Shown here: in pieces, positions 1-12,118 of the stretch | Numbering within the stretch: position 1 is the stretch's first letter | How the letters are laid out: every line of letters begins with the position of its first letter | Assembly (NCBI GenBank): GCA_036346355.1 | Contig: CM070576.1 | Location: 12,693,558 to 12,757,557, forward strand | From: Rhipidocladum racemiflorum | Taxonomy: Eukaryota; Streptophyta; Magnoliopsida; Poales; Poaceae | Reading direction: 5' to 3' | DNA length: 64,000 nucleotides | Program-made: the position numbers and the translations under genes | The notes under the pieces: model-generated | Seen by the model: the letters and a program-made list of their open reading frames with translations, nothing else | Told to the model about the DNA's origin: nothing | The model's database searches: none

Positions 1-788
1 TTTTGTAAACCAACGGCAATACTCTTTGCCTATAATTTCCAACACAAGTTTTCAAGAGTTAAATGAAATTCCCACCCGTAGGTGCACACTGACCGTTTGT
101 GAGTCTAAGCATTTCTACCGAACTATTCTATTCCACTAATAGTTTATTTTACAAAATACAAATCCCCGGGTTTGGTTGCAATCCTTATAATCAATTGTGT
201 ATTCTCCAATAATCCTTCTATTGCCATAATTTTATAATCATAAGAATAATCCAATTCAATATAGTACCCAACAAGTAAGAAGTATATCATGGTGCCATCA
301 TAACTCCCAAAATCATATTAAACTACAATCATGTTCGTATATGAAATACTCCCTCCGATTGGAAATGTAAGGGGTTTTAGCCTTGTGCACACATATTTAG
401 AAGCTTGGTGAATAAACTAAAATACCCTTAGTTATTGTTCATTAAAGAGCACGTTGGCATAAGAAAGAGACATGGAAAATTGTACAAGGGTAATAAATGG
501 AACAAGGGCAAAACTGGAAGAAATGGGCTAAATTTAGCCTTGGGATACTAGAACCCCTTATATTTTACAAATAGTATAGAGACCTAAAACCCCTTACATT
601 TCCAATCGGAGGGAGTATTTCCCTTGAACCATAATTTGTATTACTGGCTTATCCAGCATTTATACGGTGATCAATCTTATCATCTGCTAAGAATATTTCA
701 TCAAATTACCTACTAAACCACCGAGAATACTTCACAATATTATCTCTAATCATCTAGAATACAATCCACCGATAATACTTCATAATAT
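1..788 (-). repeat. AT-rich DNA, probable U5-side part of minus-strand LTR 'I'
   Basis: No coding sequence is visible. Element A inserted at the right edge, and the same AT-rich texture resumes at 9676 after A's target-site duplication, so 1-788 and 9676-12118 were once continuous. Because 9676-12118 ends like a minus-strand gypsy LTR and holds the LTR micro-exon of that superfamily, I infer that this stretch is the downstream (U5-side) part of the same LTR. Its terminus would lie left of the window. Removing A and the MITE leaves more than 3 kb of LTR, in line with the 3.6-3.7 kb LTRs of B and D. The inference rests on continuity and length, not on base-by-base similarity. Confidence 0.4.
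349..615. mobile_element. Stowaway-like MITE (Tc1/mariner type)
   Basis: The element opens with CTCCCTCCGATTGGAAATGT and closes with the matching inverted copy ending GGAGGGAG. The inverted repeats extend about 35 bp, through the shared AAGGGGTTTTAG stretch. It is 267 bp, has no ORF and is flanked by TA on both sides (347-348 and 616-617). Terminal CTCCCTCC with TA target duplication is the hallmark of grass Stowaway MITEs, moved in trans by mariner-like transposases. It sits in LTR I and does not touch element A. Confidence 0.92.
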
Positions 789-2990
789 TGTGACACCTCG
801 GAGTGTCGTAACCTTATTATTGAGCATGATAAGGTTAAATACAGTATGAGATGTGGAAATAAGGTTAAGATCATAAGGATCGGGGGTTAATAACGTTTCC
901 TGGCCGTTTCCGTGGGCCGGTTTTGGGCCTTCCGGGAGTTTTGGGCCTTGGTGGGCTTTGGTGGGATGGATTAGGACTCCAGAACGGACTAGGATTGGGT
1001 TGAGGGCTGTTAAAAGGGCTCCCCTGCCCCTGCGCCCACCTCAGCCCCTTGCGCCCCACCTCCCCTCTTGCGCCCCTCTCCTCCCTCCCCCTCCCCTAAG
1101 CCCGAGCCCCCCTAACCGTGCGCATCCCCCCTTTCCTCCACCTCCACACCACCTCCCTCCACCCCTTGCTGCCCTAGGGTGGCCTCCCACCCTGCACCTT
1201 GTGGAGTCATCCCGTGGAGCGGAGGAGCGAGAGCAAGGAGCGAGGAGCGAGCGTGGAGCGAGGAGCGATTCGCGAGGAGATTGGGAGATTGATTGGAGTT
1301 TTAAGCGCTCGGGCAAAGGTATGATCTTGGGGATCCTTGGGGATGATCTAGGTACTGTTATTAGGGTGTTTATCAAGTTTTTAGATCAATTGGAGGCGCT
1401 GGTTTGGAAGTAATTTGGGTTAGATCTAAACGTGTCCACGTTTCTGTTTTCGGGCAGATTGAGCAGTCGAACTAGGGTTCGAGTTTCCGTCGATTTAGAA
1501 TCCGAATCAGACCGTACGGACTTCTAGGAAGTTGTAGATAATTTAATTATCTTTCCGTGGACGTAAAGCACGTTAATTTCCGATCAGCCGTTTGAAAGTT
1601 ATGGCTGTTTTACCGAAAGCGCCTAAAAATCTGTGACGTAACTGGAACAGATTGTGGTAATCTGTAGATTAAACAATTTTAGAGTCCGAATCGTCTTTCC
1701 TATAACTAGAAAAAGTTGGGAAATTTCCTAAGCTTCGCGACGGTGTACTCGTTTATTCGATTTGGAGTCCCAGAACTCAAGTTATGCCTTTTGCAAGGCT
1801 GCTGTCCCGCCGACAGAACCTCTGTTTTTAGGTTTTGCGAGTAGTTGGCAATGTCGGGTTAGATGGGGGCGTGTGTACTGTTTTGAGGTTATGATTGTGA
1901 GTGTGTGATGCCTATGTGCAGGTGGTGGTGTGACCCGGAGTTCCCTCTTCTTCCCGCCAATCCGTTGCGTGGTTGAGGCAAGTGTGTTGTGATGGATAGC
2001 GAGTTGTAGGTTGCATGTTGTGATTAGATGGAATTGTTTACATGATATATGTTCACTTGCCATGTGTTAATAATTGATATGATATGATGAGCATGTTTAA
2101 CATATTATGATGCCATGTGTTAATATGTGAATTGAATATGATAATTGGCATGGTTGCATGCATGTCATGAGATAGGCGAGGCGTGAGAAAGTCTTAACTA
2201 GTCCGGCAAGGTCGGTGAGAAAGTTATGACTAATCCGGGAACGCCATTGAGTAAGTCCTATGTCGTGATTCCATCCACGTGGTGTTTGGAAGTTTAGTAG
2301 GCACCCTCCATCTTCGGGATGGAAGGGAGGAAAGGAGTGCACACCGACGGTGTGTACTTCCATACCTGCAGTATGAGGTTCCAGAGGGTCAGGAGCAATG
2401 CATTACATCGCATACAAATTGATGATGATATTGATAAGTATTCATGAATGAGATGTTATACATGCCTTTGAAGATGTTATTGACTTGTTGTTATGCTTGT
2501 TGTCCATTGCAAAGATGCTTGCTGAGTTTTTCGAACTCACCCTTGTGTTTTCTTGTTGTTTTAGGTACCTTGAGAACGTATGCGCGAAAGGGGAATAGTC
2601 ACACTCTCACACGTTACTTCACCTTAATGTTTCCCCAAGTCAATTCATTTAGTTGGATAATAAATTATGTGATGGCGCTAAATTAAGTCTTAGCTTGGTT
2701 AATGAGAGTTCTATTGTTTGTTTGACACTTGGAACTTTAAGAGCTTGATGTTAGTCTTTTATTGTCGTTAAGACTTTATTTATTGCTGCTTAGATGTTTC
2801 TCTTATTGCCATATAATGCTATATTGTTTGCTGTTTCTTAAATTCATGATAAAACAAAGGAGGTGTTGCTTAGAAATCTCGGTTTTAGCCTATGCACCTT
2901 TGCTGGAATTTTATGTTAAGTATGGTATTTAGTTGTTGTTTAGCTTATGTTTGGTAACATATCGGGCATAGTAAATGCCTGGGTGTTACA
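789..2990 (+). repeat. 5' LTR of element A
   Basis: The LTR is 2202 bp with TG...CA ends. A TATA-like TTAAAAGG lies at about 1010-1017, followed by a C-rich stretch (1020-1200) typical of the start of the transcribed leader. Near the 3' end is an acceptor-like pyrimidine tract ending TTTTAG at 2564 before GTACC, also seen in the other A-type LTRs. It differs from the 3' LTR mostly by many 1-4 bp indels. Confidence 0.93.
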
Positions 2991-3012
2991 GCTTGATTAG
3001 TATCGAGCTGTA
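2991..3012 (+). other. Primer-binding site of element A (degenerate)
   Basis: Immediately after the LTR, GATTAGTATCGAGCTG is a decayed form of TGGTATCAGAGC, the complement of the initiator tRNA-Met 3' end used by most plant gypsy elements. The intact versions in elements D and G in this window support the reading. Confidence 0.7.
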
Positions 3013-4529
3013 GGTCCTTGGAATGTGAATTTTCGTGTCATGCTATAGGGTACAACTAAAATGTGATGTGGAATAACTTAGAAACATGGCTTAGGTCTTA
3101 ACTAAAACTTTGTTATAGGATAGCAACATTAAAACTTGTAAAAGTGGTATAACTAATCTAAAATTTGACACACCTGTTGCACAATAGGATGGGGTTTTGG
3201 TCTCATCATTGCATTGCGCTTAATTATTTAATGAAGGATATGCTTATGATGATGTTTGATCTATGATCTTGATTGTGTGCTTTGGTGTTTGGGTGGTTGT
3301 CTGCCTGACCATCTTGCCGAGGGTAGAGGCCGTGACGCCGTGGCCGTGGAGGCCAGCCAGGCTCCCGGAGAGTTGCGGAGTCTGTGTATAAATGATTGGA
3401 TTGTTCTGTTGTGGTGATAAAGTGGGGTTGTGGTGCGCCGAAGGGTTTCGGCCACCTCTTTTTGGTTCATAATGGCAGTGAGGTTTGACTGTGGCTGGTT
3501 GGCGCCATCACCGAAGAACTATTAACCCTCAGCAGGAGAAGAATGCTTATCCTTTCGTCCTTGATCTGTAGTTGGACTGGAGTCAAATAGAAGAGTTGAT
3601 GGTGGTTCCCTTGATGTTCTCTGCCGTTACGACGGTCGGTTTATTTGTTTTTCTTGGCTTTAGCTGAGCTGAACCAAAAGAAAAGTGTTTTGTATTGATT
3701 TTCGGATCGTTCGGGAAAAGTGCGGTGGTGAGCACCGTGGCTGAGTGTGGTTGGACCGGGAGTTGCAACCCGTGGGGCAAGCTGGCCATACGGACGAATG
3801 CAGGATGAATCCCAGAGCATCATCAAGTGGAGACGGTGTCTTCTCCTCCACTCCAGCCAGCGTCTTCCGGAGGATCGGTGCACAAGATGGCTGCCCCTGT
3901 TTCTCAGCCACCCCTTTGCGTGCGCACCCGCGCATCGGTGCCTGGCCGTCTGCTCCTCTCAGTTGCCTCCTCCGCCCCAGCCTTGATAGGGCATGCGCTC
4001 AGAGTCGGGCTCCTTCGTCCCGCGCCACCAGGAGTGTACGCTGCCGACCACGCCAGTCGGTAGGGCATCCAGAGGTGGTTTCGTGTACTGCTCGTGGATT
4101 CCGTTGATGCCTTTGTTCTATTTGATTCCGAGCATCCTATTCTTTTGTGTCAGCTGAGTTTGCTAGTAGAGCTAAGTTGGGAGTTCAGCGGATTTCTGAG
4201 TCCGTGTTAGTCGATTCTCCTGGGGTTTGATTGCTAGTTCTTTGGTTTGCCCTCTGGTTGCACCATTGCCATTGATGATGAGGTTTTCTTTGCCAATCTC
4301 ATGGTGATCCAGTTGGCCTTTTGATGTCATTTTGGGCATGGACTGCCTGCATCGATCTTAGTGCTAAGATCTGTTGTTTAGGCAGCGTTGCCTTGCAGGC
4401 CCGTCCGGAAGAGTTGACCTTTCAGGGTGGTATACCCTCGATTCAGTCTTTGCTTTGACTAGTTTGTTTTCGGTCGCGTTTGAGGCTGGGTTCCTCATGA
4501 CTTTGTCCGAAACCATCTTCTTCTTTCCA
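3013..4529 (+). pseudogene. Element A leader and decayed gag/protease region
   Basis: This stretch lies between the primer-binding site and reverse transcriptase, where leader, gag and protease belong. The first 300 bases resemble the leader of element H at 12644-13000. No frame stays open and no zinc knuckle or D-S/T-G protease motif can be read, although short coding-like patches occur at 3745-4110. The spacing is short for a normal gag plus protease, so part has probably been deleted. The assignment rests on position. Confidence 0.5.
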
Positions 4530-7391
4530 TTGAGGAGATTTACGTAGTGAAGGAGTTCGTTGATGTGTTCCCCGACGAGTTGCCTGTCTACCTCCCTGGA
4601 GGAATGTGGAGTTTCGTATTGATCTTGCTCAGGGCACTCGACTATTTCTATCTCTCCATACCGCTTGGCTCACCTTTTCAAGACGAAGCAGTTGAAGCAG
4701 TTGGAGGATCATTGGCCAAAGGCTTCATTCGGCGTGGCATGCTCGCCATACGGGGAGCACCCGTCCTCTTAAATCTCAAGAAGGATGGAAGGGCGTATGT
4801 GCATTGATTATCGTGCTCTTAACCAAGTGATCAAAAACAAGTATCCTTTTGCCTCGCATCGAGGATCTGTTTGACCAATGAAGGAGCAAAGGTGTTCTCC
4901 AAAATTGATCTTGATCGAGGTATAATCGGTCCGTGTGAGGAGCAGACATTGAGAAGACTCGCTTTCTCCACTAGGTATGGGCATTATGAATTTAAAGTTA
5001 TGTCTTTTGGACTAACTAATGCTCTATGTCTTTATGGAGGCGATGAGCAGTATGCTACACAAGTACCTTGATGAGTTTGTGGTAGTGTTCATCGATGACA
5101 TTCTGATTTACTCTAAATCGTAGAGGAGCATAAGCGACACTTGAGGCTTGTCTTGCCGAGTACCTGAGGGAGAATCAATTCTTTGCTAAGCTGAAAAAGT
5201 AGTTCTCGATTTGAAGTGGGTTTTCTTGGCCACATCATCAATCCGAGAGGGCATATCGGTGAGATCCTAGCAAAGTCTCAAGCGCTTTGGATTGGAAGAG
5301 GCCTTCCAATGTCAAAGAAGGTGCGTAGTTTCCTTGGGTTGGTGGATACTATCGCGCGTTTTTGTCTGAGATTTCTCTATCATTGCCAAGCCACTTTCTA
5401 CAACTCGACTGAAGGGGATGAAGTTCCAAAGTGGATCTGCAGAGTGTGAGCACAGCTGCACTTTGAAGGAGAAGTTAGTGATCAGCTCTGTTCTTACCCT
5501 TCACGAACCTGGGAAGCGCTTCAATGTTATTCCTGATGCTTCTCGGTTGGGACTTGGCTGTGTGCTCATGCAAAATGGCAAGGTGATTGCTTATGCTTGA
5601 GGGCAAATGAAAAAGCATGAGCGGAACTATCCCACCCATGATCTTGAGCTAGCTTGCGTGGTGTTTGCATTGAAGATATGGAGGCATTATTTGTACGGCG
5701 AATCTTGTGATATTTTTATCGATCACAAGAGCCTCAAGTACATCTTTACTCGAGAAAGATTTGAACTTGAGGCAAGAGGAGGTGGCTAGAATTGATAAAG
5801 GATTATGACCTCACTATCCAAAGATTATCCCGGGAAGGCAAATGTGGTGGCCGACGCTCGATCGCAAGACAATGCCCCGTTGTTGATTGTCTTGTTGCTG
5901 ATTTTGAGCGTTTGGGAGTCTCATACGCTTATGGGACCGTGCAAGCTGAAACTCAATTGATTCTTGAGTCGGCGATTCCCGGCGTGTCACGGGAGAGCAC
6001 AAAGAAGATGATCGCTTGCTCCAGCAGTGAGAAGCGCTTGAGGATGGCAAGTCGGAGACTTTACCGTTGATGATGCGGGAGTTTTGAGGTTTCAGGGCCG
6101 TCTGTATGCGCCCTGGGTCTAAGTGAAAGAAGACATTCTCGAGAGAAGCTCATCGCACCCGTGCACACGGTCCATCCCGAGAGACCAAGATGTCTGAGGA
6201 CTTGAAGAAGAATTTCGGTGGAAAAGGATGAGAGTGGATATTGCCAAGTATGTGGCGTCTTGTGGATCTCATCGGAAGATCAAAGCTGAGCATAAGCGTC
6301 CACTTGTCTGCTGCGACCATTGGAGGTTCTGTGTGGCCATGGGATGACATCTCCATGGATTTAGTGGTTGGTCTACCTCGTTCTCACTTATGGAAGGATG
6401 CCTGTTTGGGTTGTGGTGGACCGTCTCAAGAAGTCTCGCGCATTTCATTCCCATCCGCATACGACTAATTCAATGAGCGAGTTGGCTCCCATCTATGTGC
6501 GGAGATTGTGAGATTGCATGGTGTACCCAAGACCATTATCTCACGATCGGGATGAAGTTGTCTCTCCAAGTTCTGGAGAGTTTGCGAGTGCTTTGGGTAC
6601 GCAGCTTTGCCTTAGTACCGCTTTTCACCCTCAGACAGATCGATAGGCGGTCATACCATCAAACTTTGGAGGACATGCTCGGGGCACAGGTGATGGCTTG
6701 GAAGGGTAGTGGGAAGACCATTTGCCCCTTGCAGTAGTTTGCTTACACAATAACAGTTTATCATTCCAAAGATCCCGTGCTCCTTATGAGGTCTTGTATG
6801 GCTCGGAAGTGCAGTCGCCACTTTGTTGGGATGCTGTGGGCGAGAGCTATTCTTGGACCGGATTGGGTTCAGCGGTATTTGATCGTGTCGGAGGTTCGGC
6901 AAAACCTTCTCGCAGCCTGTGAGCGAGTAAGAGCTATCTTGATGAGGCGCGAGACTTGGAGTTTGAGGTGGGTGATAGCGTACTCTTGCGAGTATCTCCC
7001 ACAAGGGTGTGGTGCATTTTGGCACCAAAGGAAAGCTTCACCAAGGTATGTTGGGCCTTTTCCTATCCTCGCCCGAAGTTGGCAAAGTTGGCCTATCGCC
7101 TAGAGCTACCTAATCCATGCAAGGTGTGCATGATGTGTTCCATGTCTCGATGTTGAAGAAATACTTGCACGATCCGAGTTGGTGGTTCCATTGGAACCAT
7201 TAGTGCTTGACAGCGGACCTCACCTTGAGTCCGGGCCCCGTGGAAATTCCGGGGACTTGAGCGAGTGATGAAGAACGGGGCGCTTAAGTTTGTCAAGGTC
7301 TTGTGGTCACACTGCACTGGAGGAGAAGCGACTTGGGAGCTGGAATCTCGCATGCTTGAGAAGTATCCCGAGCTTTTCACCTCAGGTATGT
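4530..7391 (+). pseudogene. Element A pol remnant (RT, RNase H, integrase, chromodomain tail)
   Basis: Conserved gypsy pol blocks occur in order but in changing frames. The RT entry EFVDVFPDELP is near 4547. YGHYEFKVMSFGLTNA follows near 4975. The catalytic FIDDILIYS patch is readable near 5090-5115, and the RNase H patches DASRLGLGCVLMQNGKV and HDLELACVVFALKIWRHYL lie at 5535-5690. Integrase and post-integrase pieces occur at 6180-6900 (YEVLYG is recognisable). A chromodomain-like tail with GGEATWE lies near 7320 and ends at TGA 7389-7391. The blocks are well conserved between breaks, while breaks are mostly 1-5 base indels. The protein cannot be made as it stands. Confidence 0.85.
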
Positions 7392-7463
7392 GATGTGAAA
7401 ATCTGGGTTTGCCTTTGGTTTCTTTGGGTTTCGTGATTGGTGCGTTAGAGGTCGAATCCTGCT

Positions 7464-7474
7464 GAAGGGAAGAA
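7464..7474 (+). other. Polypurine tract of element A
   Basis: The run GAAGGGAAGAA directly abuts the first base of the 3' LTR. It is the expected plus-strand DNA primer site for reverse transcription and fixes the 3' LTR boundary. Confidence 0.75.
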
Positions 7475-9670
7475 TGTGACACTGAGTGTCGTAACCTTAT
7501 TATTGAGCATGATAAGGTTAAATACAGTATGAGATGTGGAAATAAGGTTAAGATCATAAGGATCGGGGGTTAATAACGCTTTCCGGCCGTTCCAGGGCCG
7601 CTTTGGGTTTTGGGCCTTAAAGTTTTGGGCCTTGGTGGGCTTTGGTGGGATGGATTAGGACTCAGAACGGATCTAGGATTGGGTTGAGGGCTGTTAAAAG
7701 GGCTCCCCTGCCCCTTGCGCCCCACCTCAGCCTTGCGCCCCACCTCCCCTCTTGCGCCTCTCTCCTCCCTCCCTCCCCTAAGCCCCAGCCCCCCATAACC
7801 AGTGCGCATCCCTCCACTTTCCTCCACCTCCACACCACCTCCCCTCCACCCTTGCTGCCCTAGGGTGGCCTCCCCACCCTGCACCTTGTGGAGTCATCCC
7901 GTGGAGGCGAGGAGCGAGAGCAAGGAGCGAGGAGCGAGGAACGTGGAGGCGAGGAGCGATTCGCGAGGAGATTCATGGAGATTGATTGGAGTTTTTGCGC
8001 CGGGCAAAGGTATGATCTTGGGGATCCTTGGGGATGATCTAGGTACTGTTATTAGGTGTTTATCAAGTTTTTAGATCAATTGAGGCGCTGGTTTGAAGTA
8101 ATTTGGGTTAGATCTAAACTTGTCCACGTTTCTGTTTTCGGGCAGATTGAGCAGTCGAACTAGGGTTCGAGTTTCCGTCGATTTAGAATCCGAATCAGAC
8201 CGTATGCGGACTTCTAGGAAGTTGTAGATAATTTAATTATCTTTCCGTGGGACGTAAAGCACGTTAATTTCCGATCAGCCGTTTGAAAGTTATGGCTGTT
8301 TTACCGAGCGCCTAAAAATCTGTGACGTAACTGGAACAGATTGTGGTAATCTGTAGATTAAACAATTTTAGAGTCGAATCAGTCTTTCCCTATAACTAGA
8401 AAAAGTTGGGAAATTTCCTAGCTTCGCGACGGTGTACTCGTTTATTCGATTTGGAGTCCCAGAACTCAAGTTATGCCTTTTGCAAGGCTGCTGTCCCGGA
8501 CAGAACCTCTGTTTTTAGGTTTTGAGTAGTTGGCAATGTCGGGTTAGATGGGGGCGTGTGTACTGTTTTGAGGTTATGATTGTGAGTGTGTGATGCCTAT
8601 GTGCAGGTGGTGTGACCCTCGGGAGTTCCCTCTTCTTCCCGCCAATCCGTTTTGCGTGGTTGAGGCAAGTGTGTTGTGATGGATAGCGAGTTGTAGGTTG
8701 CATGTTGTGATTAGATGGAATTGTTTACATGATATATGTTCACTTGCCATGTGTTAATAATTGATATGATATGATGAGCATGTTTAACATATTATGATGC
8801 CATGTGTTAATATGTGAATTGAATATGATAATTGGCATGGTTGCATGCATGTCATGGAGATAGAGGCGAGGCGGTGAAAGTCTTAACTAGTCCCAGCAAG
8901 GTCGGTGAAGAGAGTTATGACTAATCCGAACGCCATTGAGTAAGTCCTATGTCGTGATTCCATCCACGTGGTGTTTGGAAGTTTAGTAGGCACCCTCCAT
9001 CTCTCGGGATGGAAGGGAGGAAAAGGGTGCACACCGACGGTGTACTTCCCATATCTGCATTATGAGGTTCCAGGGTCGAGCAATGCATTACATCGCATAC
9101 AAATTGATGATGATATTGATAAGTATTCATGAATGAGATGTTATACATGCTGAGAAAGATGTTATTGACTTGTTGTTATGCTTGTTGTCCATTGCGGATG
9201 CTTGCTTTGAGTTTCGAACTCACTCCTTGTGTTTTCTTGTTGTTTTAGGTACCTTGAGAACGGCATGGAAAGGGGAATAGTCACACTCACACGCTGCTTC
9301 ACCTTAATGTTTCCCCAAGTCAATTCATTTAGTTGGATAATAAATTATGGTGATGGCCTTTTAAATTAAGTCTTAGCTTGGTTAATGAGAGTTCTATTGT
9401 TTGTTTGACACTTGGAACTTTAAGAGCTTGATGTTAGTCTTTTATTGTCGTTAAGACTTTATTTATTGCTGTTTAGATGTTTCTCTTATTGCCATATAAT
9501 GCTATATTGTTGCTGTTTCTTAAATTCATGATAAAACAAAGGAGGTGCTGCCGAAATCTCGGTTTTTAGCCTATGCACCTTTGCTGGAATTTTATGTTAA
9601 GTATGGTATTTAGTTGTTGTTTAGCTTATGTTTGGTAACATTCAGGCATAGTAAATGCCGGGGTGTTACA
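7475..9670 (+). repeat. 3' LTR of element A
   Basis: This is a 2196-bp direct copy of 789-2990 ending GTGTTACA and followed by the AATAT duplication. The pair differs by scattered substitutions and an unusually large number of very short indels, especially in CG/GG/GA-rich words, for example in the segment around 8860-8935 compared with 2165-2250. Confidence 0.93.
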
Positions 9671-9675
9671 AATAT

Positions 9676-12118
9676 CATATATTTAATCATTCACATTATC
9701 ACCTCTAGATCATCCACTTTAATCCTCCAAGAATACGTACTATCATCATTTACTAAACCCCCAAATATTATTCCATAAAACTAGGATTTTACTAATTCAT
9801 AGTCAATAGTAGTTTCCATTAACACCGATACCAAGTTAACTAAATAAGCTACACATTTTCTGCATTATCCATAATTCCACATAAGCAGTTATCGCGACAC
9901 CATATTTCAGAAAATCATCCACCAAACTCCCCGAGTAGGATCCTCAATATTATCCACTTACTCCGTCGAGTATATTTGATAATATTATTGACTAAATCAT
10001 CGAGTGTCATTCCCAATACTACCTATTGTAACCCTTCACATTGTCATCTCTAAATCTCATCGTATGCTTGTTAAGATCCACCGAAATATGATTCACCATT
10101 TATTCTACTTGATCCACAAGTATGACTCTCAATATTATTTATATAACGGTACCGACTATTATCCGTAATGTCATACCTCTTCCACTACTCCGTCGACCCA
10201 TACTAATCATATTGCGAACTGCTATCATAATCCGACTCCTCAGAATAATACAACTATCACCATTCATAGATCAGTTTCATGATAACAAGCCCCACATCAA
10301 CTCTAATATTCATCCAACTCCAATTTGCAATTCACACCATTTGTTCCATCGAACATGTCTTCCCAATAGTCTTTTCCCCTAATTAAAGAATATTTTTCCA
10401 AAAACAGTTACATTGGTGGATCACTGTGCTAGGGTGACAAAGGATCATGGATAACAATGTCAAGGAGGTAGGAACAACAGGTATAACTAATAACCTAACG
10501 TTAACATCATCCATTTAATATAAATAGCGATGCAATTTGTAAAACATGGTAAAACATTTATAATTTGTAGGATCAACATGCGTCAAGGAGACTTGCCTTC
10601 GATCGCAGCGAGGGTCTCGAGGTCTTGAAGTCCGGCGACGGGGTCGGCGGACTCGGCGGGATCTTCGGCTACACGCAAAACGGAGCAACAAATAAATAAC
10701 AATAAAATAACATAAAATCCAAAAATTATAAAAGTTATACTGGCAGGAAGGTCTTGATTTTAGATGAATTTAGGAACTTGAACGGAGTCAATCGGAGTTC
10801 GGACGCAAAAGTTATAAGCTTCCGAAGTTGGAAAATGCTGGAAAATCAAGGAAAATAAGAAAAGTTACTGTAGCTACAGTAACTATCGCGAATTTTTGCC
10901 TGGAACTGGACCTAGGGTTTGCTCAAGGGGAAGTTGCAATAGAAGGGGTGGAGGGATGGAAGAAGGTAAGCCCCGGAAAGGTCTCGACGACGCGAAGCCA
11001 ATGGTGGTGTCGGATTTGGAAGAGGATTACCGGAGATGAGGAATTTCGCGATGAACGACGGTTCGGCCGAGGCGACCAAAACTCAAAATTCGACTTCAAA
11101 TCTTGATGAAACCTAAAATGGATTAAGGGATTATGATCTAAACATCCATACGCACGCAAGGGAACAAACGGAATTGAGTTTGACTCACCGGAGAGGAAGA
11201 TATGATGATGAACACGAAGAACATGCAAAAACAATGTGACCCGGTGCTGGTTTTCTTGATCTAGCGGGCAATTGAATTGGAGAGACAACAAGAGGGTGCT
11301 ACCACCGGGAAGAGGACTTCAACACGGAGATTTGAGAGGTGGAATCGTGCGAAACGGGTTAGAAACGGACGAGTTATGGCCATTAAAGCAATTTTCGGTT
11401 TTTTGCTGATTGTTCAAATTCTGGCGAGATTCGGGTTTAATGATGGTGGGGAATGGAAGGGATTCGTCGTCACGGATTCAACGGACTCGACCGTTCGTGA
11501 TTCGGAAGTGTGTGGAAGAAGTTATGGAGGTTTGAATCAATGCCTTTAGTATGGAAGCTTGAAAACCATTGCTCTGTCATTACAGCTCAAGGTTGAAGAA
11601 GGTGAACAGTAGCGCCACGTGGCGTGACCCCATTGGCCGGGAATTACGCGAAAGTGACGCCCTAGAGAAAAATTAGCAAAAATGGTATAAAAATTCCAGA
11701 AAAATTTCTAGAACCATTTTGAAATATTTGGAACCCAATAAAATTGGTTTCGCAAAATTTGGATGAAATTTATGGAATTGAATATTCTGGAGCGAATAGC
11801 GGGCATTAAACAAAAGCCACGCGAGATAAAATAGGGGAAGAGTTCCAAAAATCCGGGGAATCATTCCAAAAATCATTTTGGAAAATTTGGGACCTAATTG
11901 AAGTGATTTCGGGATTTTTGGAGCATTTTTGGACTCAGGTGGAATTTCGGATACCGGCGGGAATCTGGAAATTCGATTTTTCAAACGGAGGGGTAATGAA
12001 TTCCGATTTTGGATAGACAAGGATGCCAGGCTAAATTAAACACCAAGGAAAATCCAAATTTGGAATTTAATTAATTTAAATTAGCTTTTCTCCAGAAGGC
12101 GAAAACTAGGGCGTTACA
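9676..12118 (-). repeat. LTR 'I', U3 half, minus strand (gypsy, related to B and D LTRs)
   Basis: On the minus strand this begins TGTAACGCCCTAG at 12118. It carries, in the same order as the B and D LTRs, an A/T-rich U3, a block of exon-like character (10597-10668) and the conserved CTAGGGTGACAAAGGATC segment (plus-strand view, from about 10430). Nothing like a polypurine tract adjoins the U3 end and H LTR sequence begins at once, so this is either a solo LTR or the 5' LTR of an element extending left of the window. The flanking five bases (12119-12123, GTTAG) would be its target duplication. Its sequence is well diverged from B and D, so it is a separate family or an old copy. Confidence 0.65.
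10597..10668 (-). other. Conserved LTR micro-exon in LTR I (72 nt, phase 1-1)
   Basis: Read on the minus strand, an acceptor-like GTGTAG precedes the block and an AAG/GCAAGT donor ends it. The 72 bases are open in the frame that leaves two bases at the start and one at the end, and they encode an acidic peptide ending AAIEG. The B (81 nt) and D (72 nt) LTRs have an equivalent block in the same phase with the same GC-type donor. Sequence identity among the three is otherwise low, so conserved phase and length modulo three suggest coding constraint. No transcript evidence is available here. Confidence 0.5.

Larger units (their letters stand above)
784..9675 (+). mobile_element. Full-length Ty3/gypsy element 'A' with 5-bp TSD
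   Basis: Two direct repeats of about 2.2 kb (789-2990 and 7475-9670) start TGTGACAC and end GTGTTACA. They enclose 4.5 kb with a degenerate primer-binding site, broken gag-pol and a purine tract. The target duplication AATAT is perfect at 784-788 and 9671-9675, so this is one intact insertion. Domain order RT, RNase H, integrase and a chromodomain-like tail indicates a chromovirus, Tekay/Del-like by general resemblance. Solo LTRs at 15840-17975 and 34194-36394 belong to the same family but a different subfamily. The coding region is dead, with many frameshifts. Confidence 0.93.

Noticed and set aside
958..1413. 151-codon plus-strand ORF and its minus-strand partner in the A 5' LTR
   Set aside because: It is C-rich leader sequence inside an LTR. 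The frame is not kept in the 3' LTR copy.
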